The notes beneath the pieces are model-generated. The model searched no databases. It saw only the letters and a list, made by a program, of their open reading frames with translations, and was not told the origin of the DNA. Shown here piece after piece: positions 1-7,654 of a stretch of DNA of 16,420 nt. Location: NCBI GenBank assembly GCA_016793415.1, contig JAEUMC010000324.1, positions 1 through 16,420 on the forward strand, given 5' to 3'. Position 1 is the first letter of the stretch. Each line of letters opens with the position of its first letter. Source of the stretch: Devosia sp. Lineage in GTDB: Bacteria; Pseudomonadota; Alphaproteobacteria; Rhizobiales; Devosiaceae. A program made the position numbers and the translations under genes.

Positions 1-241
1 GCCGATCGAGGTTCACCCGGCCGAAATCGTCGTCGCCGACTGCCCCGATCATCGCGGCGCGGCCGCCAAGCCGCCCGCACTGATCGATGAAGATCGCCGG
101 CGCCCCGCTGGGATAGGGCCCTACCAGCGGTTGCGCCGCCCGGAACCCCTTCCCCACGGTGGTCGCCACGATCTCGACCAGGATCTCGCCAATGCAGACG
201 GTCGGCCCAAGCGCATCGGGAGACAGAACGTCGTGCAGCAT
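1..241 (-). CDS. PfkB-family sugar kinase, N-terminal part (runs off left edge)
   Basis: My own translation of the minus strand from the ATG at 241 gives about 80 residues typical of the ribokinase/PfkB fold. They include a [11 protein letters not shown] strand, a [14 protein letters not shown] segment, a RLGG turn and the motif [12 protein letters not shown], which matches the N-terminal PfkB signature region. The family phosphorylates free sugars or sugar phosphates with ATP in the cytoplasm. The wording of these blocks resembles rhizobial sugar kinases annotated as tagatose or fructose kinases, but the substrate cannot be read from this fragment. The catalytic C-terminal half (GAGD motif) lies outside the window. 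A GTG at 298 is in frame and would add 19 residues, but those are unlike the family, so the ATG is preferred. No strong ribosome site precedes either. The gene lies downstream of the DeoR regulator at 896-1675, separated by decayed sequence. Confidence 0.85.
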   Translation of the reverse strand, partial: MLHDVLSPDALGPTVCIGEILVEIVATTVGKGFRAAQPLVGPYPSGAPAIFIDQCGRLGGRAAMIGAVGDDDFGRVNLDR

Positions 242-524
242 TCGATACGGACCCGCTACTGGTGCGCCAAGGGAGCTACGATTGATGCCCGCGATCACCG
301 GCAATGAGCAATAGCGTCAGCAGGTCGGCGCTCCGCACCGCGGCAAACGTCGAGTGCTGGTGGAGCACGTCAATGGAGGGGAACGGGGCAGCCGCTGATG
401 GTATGGCTCTGTCCTGAGTATGACTAGCACCATGTCTGTTGCAAGCCCCGCCGCTGGGGTCGAGCAACCGGCCCCGCTTGCCAAGTATGGTGACCACTCT
501 GCGCAGGAGGTCGACAACGTACGC
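242..524. other. Non-coding or decayed stretch upstream of the sugar kinase
   Basis: No reading frame here looks like a conserved protein. The open frames on both strands give low-complexity, Arg/Ser/Pro-rich translations typical of GC-rich shadows. The stretch follows the small open frame ending at 525 on the minus strand and leads into the kinase start at 241. I see no terminator, tRNA or clear repeat. It may be the leader of the kinase gene or the decayed interior of a lost gene. The kinase presumably needs its own promoter here, but I could not point to a convincing one. Confidence 0.4.
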
Positions 525-683
525 TCAGCGTAGCTTCCCAATCAGATGGTGTATGCCTTTTCGAGGAGCCCTGCAGCTTCCCGCCATAATTTCCGGCCTG
601 ATGTGCGTCAACATATCCTGCTGCAAGGCGATGTCCCGAGCGCGAGGAGCGGCGGCGGAGAGTCGCTTCCTCTGATTGCTCAT
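525..683 (-). pseudogene. Possible remnant of a coupled downstream gene (52-residue open frame)
   Basis: An ATG at 683 overlaps the TGA stop (682-680) of the remnant upstream in an ATGA arrangement, as in translationally coupled operon genes. The frame runs 52 codons to a TGA at 525. The translation starts MSNQRKRLSAAAPRARDIAL and contains HIRPEIMAG. I do not recognise a family. The coupled start suggests a real gene once began here; the short length and the lack of protein-like sequence after about 560 suggest it has been truncated or frame-shifted. It could equally be a chance frame. Confidence is low and rests mainly on the 4-nt overlap. Confidence 0.25.
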
Positions 684-899
684 CTCATCACAGCGCTCGT
701 GATGAGGCGGATCAGTTCCTCGTAATCCTTCGGCGCATTGGTTCCGCTGGCCTGCAGCATGTCGCCTGGATAGCCACCATTGGCGGTCGCACGCGCCAAT
801 TCGATTACGCATCGCGCTAGTTTAGCAATTGGCGAGGATGTGAAAGCGCCACCTGTCAAGCCGGATCGGCGCGCCGACGCCCGCGATCGACCGTGTCAC
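680..899 (-). pseudogene. Remnant of an operon gene after the DeoR regulator, internally deleted
   Basis: A GTG at 899 overlaps the DeoR stop as GTGA, the usual form of a coupled next gene. It opens a frame reading MTRSIAGVGAPIRLDRW, which stops at a TAA after 25 codons. In the next frame, the sequence from about 815 to 680 reads like a genuine protein C-terminus. It contains VIELARATANGGYPGDML, then QASGTNAPKDYEELIRL, and ends SAVMR before a TGA at 682-680. No start codon serves that second part except the internal Met of GDML. The simplest reading is a coupled gene that has lost its middle, leaving head and tail in different frames. I cannot name the family. What is seen are the two overlaps and the frame change; that they mark one deleted gene is inference. 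Confidence 0.4.
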
Positions 900-1675
900 C
901 GGGAAATCTCGACGCGTATCCCTGCAGCCTCGATAGCGGGAGCGAGGGCCTCCGGTGGTGAACGATCGGTGACCAGCCAGTCGATCTCGTCCAACGGGCA
1001 TATCCGTTCGAAGGCGGCACCGCCGAACTTCGTATGATCGAGCACCAGGATGCTGCTCTCGGCGTTCTCGATCATCTTTCGCTTAACCCACACCGTCGCC
1101 GGATTTAGGTCGCTGGGGCCGCTGGCATCGAGCCGGCTGGCGCTGATGATGCAATGCCGGACATGGAACTGCCCCAGATACTGCACCGTATCCGGACCAC
1201 TGACGCCGCCGTCGTTGCGATCATAATCACCCGGGCATAGTCGAACCCGGATCGTGGGGTTTGTAGCGAGCGCCGTGGTGACGCCGATGCTGTTGGTGAC
1301 CACCAGCAGGTCGTTGCGGTCGGCGGCCAACCGGCGGGCGACAAAGATGGTGGTCGAGCCGGAATCGATCATCACGCTGTCCCCATCGGCCACCAGGGCT
1401 GCCACGGCGGTGGCCATCGCGTTGCGTTCCGCTTCGTTGATGCCGTAGCGGTCGCTAAGTGGAGGCTCGCTCAATTGCAGCGTGCCGGTGGCGCCGCCAT
1501 AGGTACGGCTGATCAGGCCGGCAGAACTCATTTCGTCGAGGTCTCGGCGGATGGTCTCCGTCGAAACCGCAAAGCTCGCAGCGAGCTCGTTGATGCGGAT
1601 CGCCGGCGTCGCTCGCAACTGCGCCAGGATCGCGTGGTGCCGTTCCGGCTTGGAATTCTTGTGCTTGCGTGTCAC
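896..1675 (-). CDS. DeoR/GlpR-family transcriptional regulator
   Basis: This is a 259-residue protein of normal length for the DeoR family. An N-terminal winged helix-turn-helix covers about residues 12-62, with the recognition helix in VSTETIRRDLDEM (38-49) and the family turn RTYGGA. The C-terminal ISOCOT-like sensor domain follows, with SGSTT (105-109) in the place where DeoR proteins bind a sugar phosphate. Family members usually repress a neighbouring catabolic operon until a phosphorylated sugar or polyol appears. The chosen start is the GTG at 1675, with GGAG about 10 nt upstream; a TTG at 1705 would add ten residues unlike the family. It lies 65 nt downstream of the PMH gene on the same strand and probably shares its transcript. 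The GGAG ribosome site sits inside a perfect 10-bp palindrome (1685-1694) that might fold over it. Confidence 0.93.
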   Translation of the reverse strand: MTRKHKNSKPERHHAILAQLRATPAIRINELAASFAVSTETIRRDLDEMSSAGLISRTYGGATGTLQLSEPPLSDRYGINEAERNAMATAVAALVADGDSVMIDSGSTTIFVARRLAADRNDLLVVTNSIGVTTALATNPTIRVRLCPGDYDRNDGGVSGPDTVQYLGQFHVRHCIISASRLDASGPSDLNPATVWVKRKMIENAESSILVLDHTKFGGAAFERICPLDEIDWLVTDRSPPEALAPAIEAAGIRVEISR

Positions 1676-1740
1676 GGCGAAGTCGCTCCGGAGCCTCCCC
1701 GCCAACTAGACCATCTGGCGAGCGGGGGCAATCCACCCGA

Positions 1741-3291
1741 CTACGGCCGAGCGAACAGGCCTCCTTTGCCAACATGCATGTTCGTCAGGCCGCGCTCCTG
1801 ATTGATCAGCCGCCAGTCGAGCAGCTTCTGCGCATAGTGCAGCAGCGTTGGGACATGCGCTGGGTCATTGGCGAGATTAACGCGTTCCTTTGGGTCGTTT
1901 GCGATGTCGAAGAGCAGCGGTGGCAGCGCCGCGAAGTGCACGTACTTGTAGCGGTTGTCGCGGACCACGGCGTAAGAGCACTTGTCCGACGGAATGCCTA
2001 ACGCAGTCTCGACCGCCTGGCTGCGCACATTGCGGAAATCGTGCTCGAAGAACACGGCGTCGCGCCAGTCCCCCGGCCTTTCGCCGTAGATCAGCGGCAG
2101 CAACGAGGCTCCGTCGGCTGTGCGCGGGACCTCGAGCCCCAGCCATTGCAGCACTGTGGGCATCACGTCGATCGCCTCCGAAAAATCGTCGATCAGCGTG
2201 CCGCGCGTCGCATCGGCCTCGGAGCGGGGATCGTGGATTACCAATGGCAGATGGAACGAGGGATCGAAGTAGATTTCCTTGCCCCACACATAGTGCTCGC
2301 CAAGCATTTCGGCATGGTCGCTGGTGACCACGATCAATGTGCGTTCATACTGACCCGTATCCTTGAGGTGCTGGATGATGCGGCCGAGCTGGGTGTCGAC
2401 CTCAGCAATGAGCCCGTAGTAGGTCGCCCGCATCTGTCGCACCTCAAGCTCGTCCATGCGGACCAGGTCCATCGGGTTGTGCTCGTCGAAGTTGCCCGGC
2501 CGCGCCACCTGCACCAACTCGTGCGCCAACAAGGGATGCTGGTTGCCTTCCAGCTCGGGCGTGGCGGCGCGCTCGGGGAAGTCAACGTCGGCGGGATGGA
2601 CAGCTCCATTGTAGGGCTCCGGAGCGATGAAGGGCGGGTGCGGACGGAAGAACACGAAATGCGCGAACCATGGCTTGTTCTCCCGTACCAGCAGCCACTT
2701 CAGGAACTCGTCCGTGAGAAACGCCGTCTCGCTCTGCTCGGCCGGAAACACCGTGGGGATGTAGCGGAAGCCACGATCGGCGGGCTTGATGAAGTCCCTT
2801 CGTGGCCGGAAGACGTCGTCGCGTCCATTGGGCAGGTCGTAGCCGCGCGCGATCAGGTCGCTAACCCACTTGCCCATGTCCTCAGGCAGATGCATTGGCG
2901 TCGTGAACCCTGGCAGAACGCCTTCGTCATAAGCCGTCAGGGCCGGGTCGTTCGGATGCTTGCCGCGCGGGTCGGGCGTCGTGTCGGTGTAGCCAAACAG
3001 GGCAGGATCGTAGCCGGCCTTGCGAGCTTCCAGCGCAATATTGGTGTGACGGGCGTCGAGCGGAGTGCCGTTGCGCCCCGAACGGTGGTTCATCAGGTAG
3101 AGCCCCGTAAGCAGGCTCGTGCGCGACGGACCACACGGCGTGCACTGCCCGAAATGCCGCGTGAACGTCACCGACTCGCGCATCAGCGCGTCGAGGTTGG
3201 GGGTCTTCACGTTCTTGTGGCCCAGTGCGGATATGCAGTCTCCGCGCCATTGGTCGGCACAGATCAGCAGGATGTTGGGACGTTCGCTCAT
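1741..3291 (-). CDS. PMH/sulfatase-family hydrolase 1 (alkaline phosphatase superfamily)
   Basis: The protein has 516 residues, the usual length for phosphonate monoester hydrolases and related sulfatases. The nucleophile motif CGPSRTSLLTG carries Cys53, which in this family is converted to formylglycine. Expected metal and substrate residues can be seen: Asp13-Gln14 (ADQWRGD), Asn74, Tyr101, His218 (RPHPPF), Asp325-His326 (TSDHAEMLG) and Lys338. Gln after the first Asp is PMH-like, while typical sulfatases carry a second Asp. The sequence closely resembles what I recall of Rhizobium leguminosarum PMH, including MNHR, the PDPR turn and the KYVHFAALPPLLFD block near the C-terminus. These enzymes cleave phosphonate monoesters, phosphodiesters and, promiscuously, sulfate esters. 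No signal peptide is present, so it should act in the cytoplasm. The start is the ATG at 3291; a TTG at 3327 is in frame but unlikely. It is transcribed away from the HAD-IIB gene. Confidence 0.93.
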   Translation of the reverse strand: MSERPNILLICADQWRGDCISALGHKNVKTPNLDALMRESVTFTRHFGQCTPCGPSRTSLLTGLYLMNHRSGRNGTPLDARHTNIALEARKAGYDPALFGYTDTTPDPRGKHPNDPALTAYDEGVLPGFTTPMHLPEDMGKWVSDLIARGYDLPNGRDDVFRPRRDFIKPADRGFRYIPTVFPAEQSETAFLTDEFLKWLLVRENKPWFAHFVFFRPHPPFIAPEPYNGAVHPADVDFPERAATPELEGNQHPLLAHELVQVARPGNFDEHNPMDLVRMDELEVRQMRATYYGLIAEVDTQLGRIIQHLKDTGQYERTLIVVTSDHAEMLGEHYVWGKEIYFDPSFHLPLVIHDPRSEADATRGTLIDDFSEAIDVMPTVLQWLGLEVPRTADGASLLPLIYGERPGDWRDAVFFEHDFRNVRSQAVETALGIPSDKCSYAVVRDNRYKYVHFAALPPLLFDIANDPKERVNLANDPAHVPTLLHYAQKLLDWRLINQERGLTNMHVGKGGLFARP

Positions 3292-3377
3292 CGTTACGTT
3301 ATCCGCTCCAGTTGGTTGTACATTCAAATAGATATGTGGTACTTACAACATTCGGGGCGTTGGAACACCCGCGGGAG
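3292..3377. promoter_or_regulatory. Divergent promoter region between PMH 1 and the HAD-IIB gene
   Basis: This 86-bp gap separates two genes that run apart, so it must hold promoters for both. It is markedly AT-richer in the middle (3316-3350) than the surrounding genes. It contains an inverted repeat, GTTGTA (3315-3320) and TACAAC (3344-3349), separated by 23 bp, which is a plausible operator frame. The 9-mer GTTGTACAT (3315-3323) recurs at 13009-13017 upstream of the binding-protein gene, in the same orientation relative to its minus-strand gene. I could not assign clear -35 and -10 boxes. Confidence 0.5.
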
Positions 3378-4202
3378 ATGTTGGTGTTGAGTGATGGACC
3401 TGAAGCGCCACGCCCACTGTCCGGTTTTCGCCTGGCCGATCGCCAGCGCGTGGTGGCTGTGCTGACCGACATAGACGACACGCTGACCGAAGGTGGGCGC
3501 CTGCCGGCTTCGTCCTACTCCGCAATGGAGCGGCTGCGAGCTTCGGGGCGGTTGGTGATCCCGGTGACGGGCCGCCCGGCCGGCTGGTGCGACATGATTG
3601 CGCGCCAGTGGCCGGTCGACGCGGTGGTGGGTGAAAACGGCGCCTTCTATTTCCGCTACGACGAACTCGAGCGGTGTATGCACCGCGTCTACGCCAAGCC
3701 TGCGGAAGAGCGGAGCATGGATCGGCAGAAGCTCGACGCCATTCGCGAGGACGTTCTGCGCGAGATCAAGGGCGTCGCCATCTCGGCCGACCAACCCTAC
3801 CGTGAGGCCGATCTCGCCATCGACTTTTGCGAGGACGTGCCGCCGCTGCCGAAATCCGAGATCGGCAGAATTACCGAAATCTTCGCCCGCCACGGCGCCA
3901 CGTCCAAGGTGTCTTCGATCCACGTCAACGGCTGGTTCGGCGGCTACGACAAACTGACGACAAGCATCAGACTGCTGCGCGACGCCTTCGGCATCGACGT
4001 CGAGCAGATGCGCGAGCGCGTGGTCTTCGCCGGCGACAGTCCCAACGATGCCCCGATGTTCGGCTTCTTCCCTAACGCGGTGGGCGTTGCCAACATCCGC
4101 CACTACCCAGGGCAATTCGCCGCGCACCCGCGCTGGGTGACGAGCGCCGACAGCGCAGCCGGCTTCGTCGAGTTGGCCCACCGATTGCTGTCGCTCGACT
4201 AG
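3378..4202 (+). CDS. HAD-IIB family phosphatase (Cof/SPP-like)
   Basis: This is a 274-residue HAD hydrolase. Motif I is DIDDTL with nucleophile Asp31 and acid/base Asp33; motif II is PVTGRP with Thr64; motif III is Lys192 in GGYDKLT; motif IV is GDSPND (219-224). The cap between motifs II and III is of class IIB type, as in sucrose-phosphate, mannosyl-phosphoglycerate and Cof-type phosphatases that act on sugar phosphates. The motif set is complete, so it should be active. The start is uncertain. GGGAG at 3373-3377 abuts the ATG at 3378, so translation may instead begin at the in-frame GTG at 3384, 6 nt after it. Longer upstream frames give non-protein-like sequence. The gene diverges from PMH 1 and converges tail to tail with the HAD-IIA gene 7 bp away. 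It probably dephosphorylates an intermediate of the same pathway; this is inference from position. Confidence 0.9.
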   Translation: MLVLSDGPEAPRPLSGFRLADRQRVVAVLTDIDDTLTEGGRLPASSYSAMERLRASGRLVIPVTGRPAGWCDMIARQWPVDAVVGENGAFYFRYDELERCMHRVYAKPAEERSMDRQKLDAIREDVLREIKGVAISADQPYREADLAIDFCEDVPPLPKSEIGRITEIFARHGATSKVSSIHVNGWFGGYDKLTTSIRLLRDAFGIDVEQMRERVVFAGDSPNDAPMFGFFPNAVGVANIRHYPGQFAAHPRWVTSADSAAGFVELAHRLLSLD

Positions 4203-4209
4203 GTGCATC

Positions 4210-5037
4210 TCACCATTGGAGGGAGTCGGCGATGTAGGTCGGCCGGGCTCCCACCAGTTCCATTTCACGATCCAGTTCCTTGACGTCCAGGTCGCGGTGC
4301 ACGCCGTGCCGCAGCACGAGCAGCGAGTGGTGCCCGCTCCGCTGCGCGCCCAGCACGTCGGTGCGCAGGTTGTCGCCTACCATCAGCACCTCGGTCAGAG
4401 CTGGCGTAACGGCGACGCGCAACCCCTCGACATAAATCGGCGGACATGGTTTGCCGAACTCGACCACTTTGCCGCCGCGCTGCTCGTACTGGCGCGCCAG
4501 CCAGCCCGGACCGAGCCGGATGACGCCGCGCAGCGGGTAGGTGACGTCGGAGTCGGCGCACAGCATCGGCAGCCCCCGCACTGCCGCACGGTCGAGCAGC
4601 GCTCCCAGTTCGCTGGCACGGTACTCGGCCTCGGTATCGACTGATATTGCAGCCGCCACGACCACGTCGGCATCATCGATGCTTTCGGTGCGCCCGGCAA
4701 TATCGTGCACCCAGCTCGGACCATCCTTGGGGCAGAAGAAATAAGGCCGCCGTGCCGCCGTCGCCGGATCGGTGATGTGGCGCCAGGTGAGTTCGCCCGA
4801 GGTGACGATCGCGTCATAGCAGTCCCCGGTGACGCTGGCACGTCCCAGCCGGCCGGCGACGACATCGATGCGCGAAGGTGAATTGGTCATCACCACCACA
4901 TAGAGCCCGGCCCGTCGCGCCGAGCGCAGCGCCTCCGCCGCCCCCGCGAATGCCTGATTGCCGTCGTGCAGCACGCCGTGCACGTCCACGAACAGGCAGC
5001 GATAGCTGGTGGCAAGGGTTTGCAGCGATACGTTCAT
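4210..5037 (-). CDS. HAD-IIA family hydrolase-like protein (TIGR01459/NagD-like)
   Basis: The protein has 275 residues. The N-terminal motif I is FVDVHGVLHDG with Asp18 as nucleophile, but the second Asp of the usual DxD is replaced by His20. Motif II is VVMTNS (Thr51), motif III GKPCPPIY (Lys196), and motif IV GDNLRTD (221-227), which also has the HAD-IIA spacing. From memory, the alphaproteobacterial TIGR01459 group has Trp at the second Asp position (DVWGVLH), so loss of that Asp is a group trait, while His is a further variant. Class IIA members dephosphorylate small phosphoesters such as nucleotides, phosphoglycolate or glycerol phosphate; activity here is uncertain because the general acid/base is missing. 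The ATG overlaps the stop of PMH 2 in an ATGA arrangement, so it is the last gene of the transporter operon and translationally coupled. Confidence 0.88.
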   Translation of the reverse strand: MNVSLQTLATSYRCLFVDVHGVLHDGNQAFAGAAEALRSARRAGLYVVVMTNSPSRIDVVAGRLGRASVTGDCYDAIVTSGELTWRHITDPATAARRPYFFCPKDGPSWVHDIAGRTESIDDADVVVAAAISVDTEAEYRASELGALLDRAAVRGLPMLCADSDVTYPLRGVIRLGPGWLARQYEQRGGKVVEFGKPCPPIYVEGLRVAVTPALTEVLMVGDNLRTDVLGAQRSGHHSLLVLRHGVHRDLDVKELDREMELVGARPTYIADSLQW

Positions 5038-6605
5038 CGGTTCCGTCCGGTACGGGGAAAGGTAAGGCGACGCTCGGGCGCCGCATTGATCTGCCTGCCA
5101 AGATGGAGGCGAATGCCGGTGAGTTCGCGCCGGTTGAACGCCATGCGCCAGCTCAACAGGCGCTGCGCCATGACCAACATTGTCCTGCTGTCGCCTGTGG
5201 CGCAGTCGTCCAACTCGTGCGGATCCTGCCCGACGTCGAACAACAATGGCGGCAGGCTGGCAAAGTGCACGTACTTGTGCGTTTCGGTCCGCACGACGGC
5301 GAGCCCGAGTTCGTCGACGCTCAACCCGAAATGCCGATCAGCGTCGTCATCGAGGATGGAGCGGAAGTCATACTCCCAATGCACCTCGTCGCGCCAACGG
5401 GCGGGCGCGGTACCCTCGACGAAGCCGCGTAGCGACCGGCCGTCACACTGCAGCGGAATCTCGACATCGAGATAGTCTAGGATGGTCGGCATCAGGTCGA
5501 CGTGCTCGGTGAAGGCGTCGACGCGCCCGGCATGGGCGCCGGCTTCGGGCGCGCGGATGATCAGCGGGACGCGCACCGACGCGTCGTAGGGCGTCTCCTT
5601 GCCCCAGCACCAGTGGTCGCCCAGCATCTCGCCATGGTCCGAGGTGAAAACGATCAGCGTCCGCTGGTATTCGCCGGACTGCTTCAGGGCGTCGACAAGC
5701 CGGCCGATGTGGTGGTCGAGTTCGCTGACGAGACCGTAGTAGGTGGCGCGCGCCTGGCGCCAGGCCGGATTGTCGTTCGGATGCGGACCATCGAGCGGCA
5801 GCGCCGGGTTCATCTCCAGCCGGTCGAGGCGGAACGACATGAACGGATGCACTGCGGCCTCGTCGGCAAGGCTCGGCAGGGCGGCGAAATCAGGCACGTC
5901 CTCCAGCCGATACATATCGTGGTAGCCGTCTGGTGCAACGATAGGCGGATGCGGCCGCAGGTAGCTGAGATGCAGAAACCACGGCCGCCCCTCGAACTGC
6001 TGCATGAAGCGCAGCGCGCGATCGGTCGAATAGGCCGTGTCGGAATGCTCGGGCCGCAGGCGGATCGGCGCGAAACTCGGCCCCCGGTCGCGTGCCTCCG
6101 CCTCGAACCCATCTTGCTGCAGGTGCGGTCGCCGCCAGTTCTCGTAGCCGAGGTCCCTGAGGTGCAGCAGCCAATCGCTGTCCCGCGACGCCTGCTCGCT
6201 GCCGGGCGCATATTGCAAGATGCCGGGCAGCAACTCGGCAGAATGGCCGACGCGCGGGTCACGGGGGTGGAATCGGCGCGGGTCGAGGGTGGTGTCGGTA
6301 TAACCGATGACCCATGGTTGGTATCCAGCCGTACGCGCCAGTTCGGCCAGATTGGTGAGGCCGCCATCGAGCGGCGTGCCGTTCTGCACCGAACGGTGGT
6401 TCATCTGGTACATGCCGGTGAGCAGCGATGTCCGGCTCGGCCCGCACGGCGGGCACTGGCCGAAATGCGAAGTGAACAGCGTTCCGTCGGCAGCAAGGGC
6501 ATCGAGATGCGGCGTCCTGACGAGCGGATGCCCAGTCGCGGACAGGCAATCCGACCGTAACTGGTCGGCCGTGATCAGCAGCACATTCATCCTCTCGTCG
6601 GACAC
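5034..6605 (-). CDS. PMH/sulfatase-family hydrolase 2 (alkaline phosphatase superfamily)
   Basis: A paralogue of the enzyme at 1741-3291, with 523 residues. It has Asp14-Gln15 (TADQLRSD), the formylglycine motif CGPSRTSLLTG with Cys54, Asn75, Tyr102, His219 (RPHPP), Asp323-His324 (TSDHGEMLGDH) and Lys336, plus the shared C-terminal KYVHFASLPPLLFD block. All expected catalytic and metal residues are present. There is no signal peptide, so it is cytoplasmic. The start chosen is the GTG at 6605, because SDERMNVLLITADQ then aligns with MSERPNILLICADQ of its paralogue. That GTG overlaps the TAG of the upstream ATPase by one base (TAGTG). The ATG at 6590 is the alternative. An in-frame extension to 6758 overlaps the ATPase and is a shadow. 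Being inside the transporter operon, this enzyme very likely acts on the imported compound. Confidence 0.93.
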   Translation of the reverse strand: MSDERMNVLLITADQLRSDCLSATGHPLVRTPHLDALAADGTLFTSHFGQCPPCGPSRTSLLTGMYQMNHRSVQNGTPLDGGLTNLAELARTAGYQPWVIGYTDTTLDPRRFHPRDPRVGHSAELLPGILQYAPGSEQASRDSDWLLHLRDLGYENWRRPHLQQDGFEAEARDRGPSFAPIRLRPEHSDTAYSTDRALRFMQQFEGRPWFLHLSYLRPHPPIVAPDGYHDMYRLEDVPDFAALPSLADEAAVHPFMSFRLDRLEMNPALPLDGPHPNDNPAWRQARATYYGLVSELDHHIGRLVDALKQSGEYQRTLIVFTSDHGEMLGDHWCWGKETPYDASVRVPLIIRAPEAGAHAGRVDAFTEHVDLMPTILDYLDVEIPLQCDGRSLRGFVEGTAPARWRDEVHWEYDFRSILDDDADRHFGLSVDELGLAVVRTETHKYVHFASLPPLLFDVGQDPHELDDCATGDSRTMLVMAQRLLSWRMAFNRRELTGIRLHLGRQINAAPERRLTFPRTGRNR

Positions 6606-7654
6606 TACCGCCCCGCCGTTTCCTGGACCGGGCCGCGCAGATCGAGCGCGCCGCGCAGCTTGATCGTGTCGGTGTGATGGCAGGCAACACTGTGGTCGGC
6701 CTGGACCTCGCGCAATGGCGGCGGCTCGATGGCGCAAAGCTCGGTCGCGAAGCGACATCGGGTGCGAAAGCGGCAGCCGGAGGGCGGGTTGGCCGGATCG
6801 GGCCGCTCGCCCTCGAGCAGGATCGGCCGGCGCGGCGCATCGGGATCTGGTTCGGGCACTGCCGACATCAGCGCCTCGGTATAGGGATGGCGCGGCGTGA
6901 AGTAGACCTGCCGGGTCGGCCCGATCTCGACGATCTTGCCCAGATACATCACTGCGACGCGGTTGCAGATGTAGGCGACGGCGGCGAGATCGTGGGCGAT
7001 GAACAGGTAGGTGAGCCCGAGGCTCTTCTGGAGGTCAGCGAGGAGGTTGAGGATTTGCGCCTGGATCGACACGTCGAGCGAGGAGATCGGTTCGTCGCAG
7101 ACGACGAGGTCGGGCTTCAGCACCAGCGCCCGGGCGATGGCTATGCGCTGCCGCTGCCCGCCGCTGAACGCGTGCGGGAAGCGCCGGAGCTGGTCGACCG
7201 ACAGGCCGCATTTGGTGGCAATGTCGACGACGCGGGCATCAACCTCCGCCCCCGACAGCTTTCGCGCGTCGGTGAGGCCGGCCGTGAGTGGTTCGGAGAG
7301 AATCTCGCGCACGGTCATGCGCGGGTTGAGCGAGGAATAGGGGTCCTGGAAGATCATCTGCATGTGTTGGCGAGCGCGGCGCAGGTCGCGCTTGCCGAGG
7401 GCAGTGATCTCCAACTGGCCGCCTTCGGGGCGCAGCGTCACGGTGCCGGAGGTCGGCTCGGTACCGCGCAGCAGCGAAAGGCCGAGCGTAGTCTTGCCTG
7501 ATCCGCTCTCTCCGACGAGTCCCAAGGTCTCACCGCGATCGATGTTGAACGACACGCCGTCAACGGCGCTGACCGCGCCGATGGTGCGTGAGAAGACGCC
7601 GCCAGAACGTTTGGTGAAGCGGACGGAGAGATTATCGACGCTCAACAGGGACAT
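6605..7654 (-). CDS. ABC transporter ATPase, OppF/DppF type
   Basis: The protein has 349 residues. Walker A is GESGSGKT (48-55), the Q-loop lies in [13 protein letters not shown] (101-113), the ABC signature is FSGGQRQR (163-170), Walker B is LVVCDEP (183-189) and the switch His is His221 (IAHD). The C-terminal oligopeptide/dipeptide extension follows, with [13 protein letters not shown] and the Cys pattern [14 protein letters not shown]. It powers import together with the OppD-type partner upstream. The ATG at 7654 overlaps the TAA of that partner by one base (TAATG), which settles the start against the in-frame start at 7738. Its stop overlaps the start of PMH 2. A short insertion after the first strand ([10 protein letters not shown]) is normal for the F subunit. 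Confidence 0.95.
   Translation of the reverse strand: MSLLSVDNLSVRFTKRSGGVFSRTIGAVSAVDGVSFNIDRGETLGLVGESGSGKTTLGLSLLRGTEPTSGTVTLRPEGGQLEITALGKRDLRRARQHMQMIFQDPYSSLNPRMTVREILSEPLTAGLTDARKLSGAEVDARVVDIATKCGLSVDQLRRFPHAFSGGQRQRIAIARALVLKPDLVVCDEPISSLDVSIQAQILNLLADLQKSLGLTYLFIAHDLAAVAYICNRVAVMYLGKIVEIGPTRQVYFTPRHPYTEALMSAVPEPDPDAPRRPILLEGERPDPANPPSGCRFRTRCRFATELCAIEPPPLREVQADHSVACHHTDTIKLRGALDLRGPVQETAGR

Noticed and set aside
1771..1782. Perfect 12-bp palindrome AACATGCATGTT
   Set aside because: It falls inside the PMH 1 reading frame near its end, where it simply encodes the Asn-Met-His region. A single copy gives no reason to call a site.
3225..3377. Upstream in-frame extension of the HAD-IIB gene
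   Set aside because: It would overlap the start of PMH 1 and its translation is not protein-like; the HAD fold begins after 3378.
2041..3390. A 449-codon open frame on the plus strand opposite PMH 1
   Set aside because: It lies wholly antisense to a gene with clear family motifs, and its translation has no recognisable domain. It is a GC-rich shadow frame.
5502..6560. A 352-codon plus-strand open frame opposite PMH 2
   Set aside because: Antisense shadow of a well-supported gene; the Arg/Val/Gln-rich composition is typical of such frames.
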